This document shows positions 4,332 to 9,314 of a DNA stretch of 9,314 bases, one piece after another. The notes under the pieces were generated by a model. It worked only from the letters and a program-made list of their open reading frames with translations, was not told the origin of the DNA and searched no databases. How positions within the stretch are numbered: the stretch's first letter is position 1; each line of letters begins with the position of its first letter. A program made the position numbers and the translations under genes. The DNA is from Bacillota bacterium (GTDB lineage Bacteria; Bacillota; UBA4882; UBA8346). Where the stretch lies: contig JANQHU010000154.1 in the NCBI GenBank assembly GCA_028282485.1, positions 1-9,314 on the forward strand, given 5' to 3'.

Positions 4332-5648
4332 TTGTATTTAGTTGCAATTATTTTCTTTTATTTAGTAGGTCTCCTGGTGCTGGTGGCTGGCTTTGCTAAA
4401 AAGGAAAATTTTTTGTTAACGGGGCTAGAGAAGCTTAATCGGCTTTCCCCGGTGAGTTTTTTTACGCCGGTGCTGCTGCTAGCTTTGGTGGTGCGGCTGC
4501 CTTTACTGGGGGAGGCCCCCTTTGGCTGGGATCTGGAGTGTTTTAAAAATTGGGCTTTACGGATGGCCGACTTGGGCCCGCTGCGCTTTTATGAGGCGGG
4601 CTTTTTTTGTGATTATCCCCCTTTCTCCTTGTACGGTTTGGGGCTGTTAGGAAAGTTGATCCGGTTCTGGGGAATTGAACAGCAGCCCTGGCTTTTTAAT
4701 GCGGTGATCAAATTACCAGCGTTTGGGTGTGATTTGTTGACTGCTTTTTTAATCTATCGTTTGCTGGATGACGCCAATAATCGGTTGGCGCGATTTTGGG
4801 CGGTTTTTTATTTGTTTTTGCCGGCGGTTCTTTATAATTCCGCTTTTTGGGGCCAAGTGGATAGTTATTTTACCTTTTTAGTGGTTGGGGCTTTTTATTT
4901 AATTACTAAAGAACGCTGGGAATGGGCTGCAGTGGTACTGACCGCTTCGGTCTTGACCAAGGCCCAGACCCTGGCTTTTTTACCAGTTTTGTTGCTAGTT
5001 TTAGTTTTGAAATGCGACTGGCGACGTATTATTCGAGTATTAGCTGTTGCCTTAACTACTTTTGTGGTGATAATTCTTCCTTTTAATATTGGCAAACCCC
5101 TGGATTGGATTTTTAGTCATTATTTCAGTCAGGCGAGTCTTTATCCCTATGCCACCTTAAATGCGGCTAACCTCTTTTGCCTGCTGGGGGCCAATCAAGT
5201 ACCGGATAGTATGTTAGCTTTGGGTGGTTTGAGTTATTCTCAGCTAGGGCTGATCTGCTTTTTAGCGGCAGTATTTTTGAGTGGTTATTATTATGGGAAA
5301 CAACCGAATCACCATCGACTTGCTATAGCTTTAGCAGTCAGTGGGATTGCTTTTTTTCTCTTTTTTCCGCGGATGCACGAACGCTACTTATTTGCCGCTT
5401 TGCCGTTTCTGATTCTGGCTAGTGGTTATTGGCAGTCCCGCTTGATTTATTTGGTGGGACTAATTTTGAGCGGGGCTTATTTGTTAAACATGCATTTGGT
5501 AGTACTCTATTATTATCAAGGATTACCTAGTGTTTCATTTAATCAGTATTTATTTTTTCTGGCGCTTATTAATACGGGGGCTTTTTTGGGGTTATGGTTA
5601 GGAATTGGATGGCAATTTGAAAGAGGGAATAAAAAAAAGGAAAATTAA
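4332..5648 (+). CDS. Polytopic GT-C glycosyltransferase, Gpi18-related mannosyltransferase type
   Basis: The 438-residue membrane protein has about ten or more hydrophobic helices, so it sits in the cytoplasmic membrane. It carries the signature of lipid-sugar-dependent GT-C enzymes related to Gpi18. The acidic D67-x-E69 in GWDLECFKNWA lies in the first outer loop. YPPF follows at 95-98, then NSAFWGQVDS at 169-178, LTKAQ at 208-212 and FPRMHERYLFA at 345-355. Such enzymes move a sugar from a polyprenyl-phosphate donor to an extracytoplasmic acceptor; the actual sugar and acceptor are unknown. The start is uncertain. TTG at 4332 opens the frame but has a poor ribosome binding site. A TTG at 4413, seven bases after AAAAAGGA, would remove the first 27 residues including one helix. 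The gene stands alone, 108 nt after the antitoxin-like gene and 96 nt before rex. A lysine-rich cytoplasmic tail ends it. Confidence 0.8.
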   Translation: MYLVAIIFFYLVGLLVLVAGFAKKENFLLTGLEKLNRLSPVSFFTPVLLLALVVRLPLLGEAPFGWDLECFKNWALRMADLGPLRFYEAGFFCDYPPFSLYGLGLLGKLIRFWGIEQQPWLFNAVIKLPAFGCDLLTAFLIYRLLDDANNRLARFWAVFYLFLPAVLYNSAFWGQVDSYFTFLVVGAFYLITKERWEWAAVVLTASVLTKAQTLAFLPVLLLVLVLKCDWRRIIRVLAVALTTFVVIILPFNIGKPLDWIFSHYFSQASLYPYATLNAANLFCLLGANQVPDSMLALGGLSYSQLGLICFLAAVFLSGYYYGKQPNHHRLAIALAVSGIAFFLFFPRMHERYLFAALPFLILASGYWQSRLIYLVGLILSGAYLLNMHLVVLYYYQGLPSVSFNQYLFFLALINTGAFLGLWLGIGWQFERGNKKKEN

Positions 5649-5678
5649 ACTAATTTGTCGAAAAAAGAAGTGTTTTTA

Positions 5679-5728
5679 TTTACTGATTAATATTAATTTA
5701 CATAAAATATTTGTTTATGGGTTTATAA
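5679..5728 (+). promoter_or_regulatory. Candidate rex promoter with Rex-like operator
   Basis: A plausible -35/-10 pair is TTTACT (5679-5684) and TAAAAT (5703-5708) with an 18-base spacer. Just downstream, TTGTTTATGGGTTTATAA (5711-5728) matches the clostridial Rex consensus TTGTTAA-n4-TTAACAA at 11 of 14 defined positions (6 of 7 left, 5 of 7 right). It would cover the transcription start and reach the ribosome binding site, the expected place for autorepression. The DNA is AT-rich, so chance resemblance is possible. Confidence 0.4.
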
Positions 5729-5744
5729 AGGAGTCAGTTTTGAA

Positions 5745-6374
5745 ATGGAAGAACGCTTGCGCAAAGTGCCGGATATTGTAATCCGAAGACTGCCCCTGTA
5801 TTTAAGAGTTTTAGATAATTTGGATCACTTAGAGATGCCGATTATTTCTTCGGAGCAGTTAGCCCAAAGGCTGGGCTTCTTATCCGGTCAAGTGCGGAAA
5901 GATTTATCTTATTTTGGAGTCTTCGGGAAACAAGGGGTTGGCTATCAGACTGTCTCTTTACGAGAAGAGATTCGGCGGATTTTAAAGTTAAACCGGGAGA
6001 TCCGAGTCGGCCTGATTGGGGCGGGTAATTTAGGGGCGGCCCTAGTTGGTTACCATCAAAAAAATCAAGAGCATCGCCCCTTGGAGATTGTCGCTTTGTT
6101 TGATGTTGATTCCCAAAAAATTGGGCAGCAGATTGCCGGAGTAGATATCTATGCGGTGAGTGAATTAGAAAAACAGGTGGTAGCTTTTCAGATCAAAATG
6201 ATGATCCTGGCTTTTCCGGCAGTGGATGCCCAAATGACGGTGGACCGTTGCATTCAGGCGGGGGTGAAGTCCTTTTTGAGTTTTGTACCTGCTTCCATTA
6301 AAGTGCCACCGGGAATTAAGCTTCAAACAGCCGATGTTAGTCTGGAACTGCAGAGCTTGGCCTATTATTCGTAG
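5745..6374 (+). CDS. rex: Redox-sensing transcriptional repressor Rex
   Basis: Rex represses fermentation and respiration genes and leaves DNA when NADH rises relative to NAD+. The 209-residue length is normal. An N-terminal winged helix spans about residues 1-75: the helix-turn-helix includes ISSEQLAQRLGFLSGQVRKD, with the recognition and wing segment LSYFGVFGKQGVGY. A Rossmann fold follows with the dinucleotide motif G92-A-G94-N95-L96-G97, then VALFDVD near 120. The family C-terminus SFVPASIKVPPGI ... VDLS-like ADVSLELQSLAYY forms the swapped helix of the dimer. The ATG at 5745 has AAAGGAG (5727-5733) eleven bases upstream. It lies 13 nt before recD2 and shares its transcript. A candidate Rex operator precedes it. 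Confidence 0.96.
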   Translation: MEERLRKVPDIVIRRLPLYLRVLDNLDHLEMPIISSEQLAQRLGFLSGQVRKDLSYFGVFGKQGVGYQTVSLREEIRRILKLNREIRVGLIGAGNLGAALVGYHQKNQEHRPLEIVALFDVDSQKIGQQIAGVDIYAVSELEKQVVAFQIKMMILAFPAVDAQMTVDRCIQAGVKSFLSFVPASIKVPPGIKLQTADVSLELQSLAYYS

Positions 6375-6387
6375 TTTAGGAGTAGTT

Positions 6388-8568
6388 ATGGAAAATTTAG
6401 AAGGGATCATCGAACGGATCACTTTTTATAATCAAGAGAATAGTTATACCGTAGCCAAACTGAAGGATAAAAAGGGGCAATTAAGGACCATTGTCGGGAA
6501 TTTGCCTCCCTTATATATTGGAGAGTCCCTGCTGGTAACGGGTCAGCTAGTCTTGCATAAGGATTACGGGGAACAGTTTTTGGTGGAAACTTGGGAAAGC
6601 CAGATGCCGGGTACCCTGCTGGGCATGGAGCGTTTTCTGGGGAGTGGCCTCATTAAAGGAGTCGGGCCGGCCACGGCAGAAAAGATTGTCAAAAAATACG
6701 GGCTGGCCGCTTTAGAGGTAATTGCCCAAACCCCGGATAAATTAGTGACTATTCCGGGAATCAATCTGGAGAAAGCCGAGCGCATCGGTCACTCCCTCCA
6801 AGAACATCAAGAAATTCAACGAATTATGGTTTTTTTACAAGGTTTCGGAATTAGTCCCGCCTATGCTTTAAAGATCTTTCAACGTTATAAAAGCGAAGCA
6901 GTGCGGGTGGTAAAAGAAAACCCATATCGGTTAGCCGATGATCTTTTTGGGGTCGGTTTTAAGATTGCCGATCAGATTGCCAGAAAAGTAGGAGTTGCTT
7001 TAGATTCCCCTTATCGGTTGCGGGCCGGAATCCGTTACTGGTTAAATGAAAGTAGTGGGGAGGGGCATGTTTTTGCTTTTCAAGAAGACTTTGTGGAGAA
7101 GGCTAGTAGTGAACTAGGGGTTTCGCGGGAGAAGATTCTGGTGGAGATTGCCGAATTAATCCAGAGCCATGATCTTTTTTGTGATGTCAAAGATCAACAA
7201 GAAATTCTTTATCTGGCTCCCTTTTATTATAGTGAAATCGGAGTGACTGCCCGGTTACAAGAGCTGTTGCTGACTGATTTAAATGAATTAAAATTAGATC
7301 TTTCCTTATTATTAGAACGTTTTGCGGTGGCTAATCAGTTGGTTTTGGCCCAAAAACAAGAAGAAGCAGTTCTCAAAGCTTTAGAAAAAGGAGTTTTAGT
7401 AATCACCGGGGGCCCGGGGACCGGGAAAACCACGATTATTAAGGCTATTTTACATTTGTTTCAGGAGGCTGGTTTACGAGTAATGTTGGCTGCGCCGACG
7501 GGCCGGGCCGCCAAACGTTTGGCAGAGTCTACCGGGGTTACCGCCAAAACCATTCATCGCCTTTTAGGTTACGGGGGTCATTCTCGCAATGGGAATGGTG
7601 GTTTTCAACATAACGAAAAGGAGCCTTTAGCCACGGAGGTGCTGGTGGTCGATGAATTCTCCATGGTTGATTTACTCCTGTTTTATAATCTGCTCAAAGC
7701 AATTACGCCGGGAACCCGTTTGATTATGGTCGGCGATGTAGAACAGCTTCCTTCCGTGGGTCCGGGGACGGTTTTGCGGGACTTGATCCAATCGGGGCAG
7801 GTGCCTACGGTGCGGTTGGAGGCCATTTTTCGGCAGAATGAGGAGAGTATTATAGTTGCTAATGCTCATAAAATAAACCGGGGAGATTTTCCGGATCTCT
7901 CCAATGGGAGTAAGGATTTTTTCTTTATGGAGGATACGGATCCCCAGAATATTGTCAAAGTATTGCCAGAATTAGTCTTGCAACGAATTCCACAGCATTT
8001 AAACTGTGATCCCATCGAAGATATTCAAGTATTAACTCCCATGCGCCGCACCATTACCGGAGTGGAGAGTCTTAATCTATCGTTGCAGGAGGTCTTAAAT
8101 CCCCTCCAAAGTGGCGGAGCCGAATTGAAGGCCCGCAATACGGTTTTTCGCCTGGGGGATAAAGTGATGCAGATTCGCAATGATTATCAAAAAGAGGTTT
8201 TTAATGGTGATATTGGGCGAATTGGCCAGATCGACCCGGAGGAACGCTTTTTGGTAGTAGTCTACGCCGAAGTTGAAGGGGAACGGGAAGTAACTTATAA
8301 AACGGAAGAATTAGATCAATTAGTGTTGGCCTATGCCATCTCCGTCCATAAGAGCCAGGGCAACGAGTATCCGGTGGTGGTGATGCCGGTAACTACCCAG
8401 CATTATTTAATGTTACAACGAAATCTCTTATATACGGCGGTAACCCGGGCCAAGCAGATGGTAGTCTTAATCGGAACCAAGAAAGCCATCGCCATTGCGG
8501 TAAAAAATAACCGAATTCAGGAACGAAATTCGTTACTGAAAGAGCGTTTACTGGAAGTCTTTCAGTAA
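6388..8568 (+). CDS. recD2: RecD2-type superfamily 1B DNA helicase
   Basis: This 726-residue ATP-dependent 5'-3' helicase belongs to the RecD2 group found in bacteria without RecBC, where it acts in DNA repair and replication-fork maintenance. The N-terminal region holds an OB-like segment (residues 1-70) and helix-hairpin-helix units (GLIKGVGPATAEKIV at 87-101, IPGINLEKAERIG at 122-134, a third near 185-200). The motor follows: Walker A GGPGTGKTT at 341-349, APTGRAAKRL at 369-378, Walker B VVDEFSMVD at 420-428, GDVEQLPSVGPG at 449-460, FRQ at 481-483, VLTPMRR near 548-554, SVHKSQGNEYPVVV at 652-665 and YTAVTRAK at 682-689. All motor motifs look intact. The ATG at 6388 has TTTAGGAG directly before it; the frame is open upstream to 6283, but that part lies in rex. 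It follows rex by 13 nt and ends before a strong terminator. Confidence 0.95.
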   Translation: MENLEGIIERITFYNQENSYTVAKLKDKKGQLRTIVGNLPPLYIGESLLVTGQLVLHKDYGEQFLVETWESQMPGTLLGMERFLGSGLIKGVGPATAEKIVKKYGLAALEVIAQTPDKLVTIPGINLEKAERIGHSLQEHQEIQRIMVFLQGFGISPAYALKIFQRYKSEAVRVVKENPYRLADDLFGVGFKIADQIARKVGVALDSPYRLRAGIRYWLNESSGEGHVFAFQEDFVEKASSELGVSREKILVEIAELIQSHDLFCDVKDQQEILYLAPFYYSEIGVTARLQELLLTDLNELKLDLSLLLERFAVANQLVLAQKQEEAVLKALEKGVLVITGGPGTGKTTIIKAILHLFQEAGLRVMLAAPTGRAAKRLAESTGVTAKTIHRLLGYGGHSRNGNGGFQHNEKEPLATEVLVVDEFSMVDLLLFYNLLKAITPGTRLIMVGDVEQLPSVGPGTVLRDLIQSGQVPTVRLEAIFRQNEESIIVANAHKINRGDFPDLSNGSKDFFFMEDTDPQNIVKVLPELVLQRIPQHLNCDPIEDIQVLTPMRRTITGVESLNLSLQEVLNPLQSGGAELKARNTVFRLGDKVMQIRNDYQKEVFNGDIGRIGQIDPEERFLVVVYAEVEGEREVTYKTEELDQLVLAYAISVHKSQGNEYPVVVMPVTTQHYLMLQRNLLYTAVTRAKQMVVLIGTKKAIAIAVKNNRIQERNSLLKERLLEVFQ

Positions 8569-8586
8569 AAGAAATTTTTTTACGGT

Positions 8587-8629
8587 AAAAAACGCCTCTT
8601 TTCATCATTGGTGAAAAGAGGCGTTTTTT
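8587..8629 (+). terminator. Strong intrinsic terminator of the rex-recD2 unit
   Basis: An 18-bp perfect stem (8587-8604 with 8612-8629) has the core ACGCCTCTTTTCA / TGAAAAGAGGCGT. It is flanked by six A on the left and six T on the right, so it can work on both strands. The stem can extend by two more pairs into the loop. It begins 18 nt after the recD2 stop. Confidence 0.95.
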
Positions 8630-8632
8630 ATT

Positions 8633-8708
8633 TTGTTAATTTTAAAATAATTGTCACAAATTTTTAACAAAATTGTAATATTTCTCGGGGTAGGCCCCGG
8701 TGTATAAT
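8633..8708 (+). promoter_or_regulatory. Promoter/operator region of the comFA-like gene
   Basis: A perfect TATAAT -10 box stands at 8703-8708, but no good -35 box lies at 16 to 18 bases. Two dyads occupy the region instead: TTGTCACAA (8651-8659) and CGGGG-TAGG-CCCCG (8686-8699), the latter directly in front of the -10 box. TTGTTAATTTTAAAATAA at 8633-8650 has a perfect left Rex half-site and a poor right half. The missing -35 and the GC dyad suggest dependence on an activator or a repressor; this is inference. Confidence 0.4.
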
Positions 8709-8746
8709 TGACCCAAGACTTTTTAGCCAAAGGAGCCTTGGAAAAA

Positions 8747-9314
8747 ATGCAATCCCCGAAATATTTTCTCTATCTAGCCTTACTTCCCCGGCAAAAAGTA
8801 ATTATTGCAATTACTAGTGCTGTGGCGGTTGATATTGTTTGGTTAGCCCAGCAGGGTGGCTCGGAAATCCTTTTAGTGCAGCCCCCGCTACCTTTGTGGG
8901 TGGCAGAAGCAGTTTGGCAGCAGTTAGAGCCTGCCAATGGTAACAGCTACAACAGAGTTTCGTTAAAAAGATTATCAAAACAAATAACCTCATTGGTCAA
9001 GGAGTTAGTCCCGGGACTAATCATTACCCTAACGAGGCAGACGATAGCGGCTGCGGAAGCGACTGCTGCTTTCAATGTGCCAGAAAGCTCCTTGACTAAG
9101 CTTAGTCAAAGTCTGGCCGGGCGGATCTTATTACTGGAAGAGATTTTGGTTTGGCAAAAGAGCTATCCTGGGACTTGGCCCGAGGAGCCGGAAACTTGGT
9201 TGCAATCCTTATATTTAGCAAAAAGGGTAATGCGGCAGGCGGCGGTGACTACTGATTTTTGGGGCATCCCTCATTGCCGGAGGTGCGGCTCCCGGGAGGG
9301 ATTAGTCCAGCAAG
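8747..9314 (+). CDS. comFA: ComFA-like DNA-uptake helicase, N-terminal part (3' truncated by window edge)
   Basis: The first 189 codons of a longer gene are present. The ATG at 8747 follows AAAGGAG (8729-8735) by eleven bases; an in-frame TTG at 8738 lies too close to that site. The N-terminal 170 residues are rich in L, W and Q, with no clear signal peptide and no catalytic motif. At 177-180 appears CRRCGSREGLV, the first half of a four-cysteine zinc finger. In the ComFA family this finger precedes a DEAD/DEAH helicase domain that pulls transforming DNA into the cytoplasm through the ComEC channel, together with ComFC. The helicase domain would lie beyond the window. PriA-like or other zinc-finger helicases remain possible because Walker motifs cannot be seen. 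It forms its own transcription unit after the recD2 terminator. Confidence 0.6.
   Translation, partial: MQSPKYFLYLALLPRQKVIIAITSAVAVDIVWLAQQGGSEILLVQPPLPLWVAEAVWQQLEPANGNSYNRVSLKRLSKQITSLVKELVPGLIITLTRQTIAAAEATAAFNVPESSLTKLSQSLAGRILLLEEILVWQKSYPGTWPEEPETWLQSLYLAKRVMRQAAVTTDFWGIPHCRRCGSREGLVQQ

Noticed and set aside
6283..6387. Longer N-terminus for the RecD2 helicase
   Set aside because: The upstream frame lies inside rex, has no ribosome binding site, and RecD2 homology begins at the ATG at 6388, which has TTTAGGAG directly before it.
8651..8670. Full Rex operator TTGTCACAAATTTTTAACAA
   Set aside because: It is 20 bp rather than 18 and the left arm does not match; only the right half-site TTAACAA is good.
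1..9314. CRISPR array or known riboswitch
   Set aside because: No regularly spaced identical repeats are present, and no conserved riboswitch core is recognisable in the non-coding stretches.

Overview
The window looks like the chromosome of an anaerobic, low-to-moderate-GC Bacillota (clostridial-type) bacterium, interrupted by the right-hand end of an integrated prophage-like element. The host assignment rests on a typical Gram-positive redox repressor (Rex), a RecD2-type helicase without RecBC, the start of a ComFA-like competence helicase with a zinc finger, strong AGGAGG-type ribosome binding sites and a boxA-like motif of the Bacillota type. The genus cannot be told from the sequence.

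Region 1 (1 to about 3890) is the mobile element and continues off the left edge. It holds the C-terminal part of a probable phage tail or baseplate protein, a 51-residue holin-like membrane protein and a hairpin terminator. A convergent AT-rich gene of unknown function follows, then a gene-free leader of about 530 bp. The leader carries several similar dyads and a boxA-like antitermination motif. A three-gene unit comes next: a small acidic protein, a MarR-like winged-helix protein and a tyrosine recombinase with its full catalytic set. One AT-rich unknown gene lies between the recombinase and the boundary. The boundary is the 3' 48 nt of a tRNA-Arg(UCU) gene (anticodon loop, T arm, acceptor strand and CCA) with no 5' half. 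This reads as the attR scar of integration into that tRNA gene, so an intact tRNA-Arg(UCU) is predicted to the left of the window.

Region 2 (about 3891 to 9314) is host chromosome. It opens with an AT-rich Phd/YefM-like orphan antitoxin gene, followed by a polytopic GT-C glycosyltransferase of the Gpi18-related type. Then comes a rex-recD2 pair with a 13-nt gap, closed by a very strong terminator at 8587-8629. The first 189 codons of a ComFA-like DNA-uptake helicase run off the right edge. rex has a candidate Rex operator just in front of its ribosome binding site, which suggests autoregulation that would also cover recD2.

The least explained parts are the convergent gene at 810-1220, the leader with repeated dyads and boxA in front of the recombinase operon, the gene between recombinase and att site, and the solitary antitoxin beside the scar.
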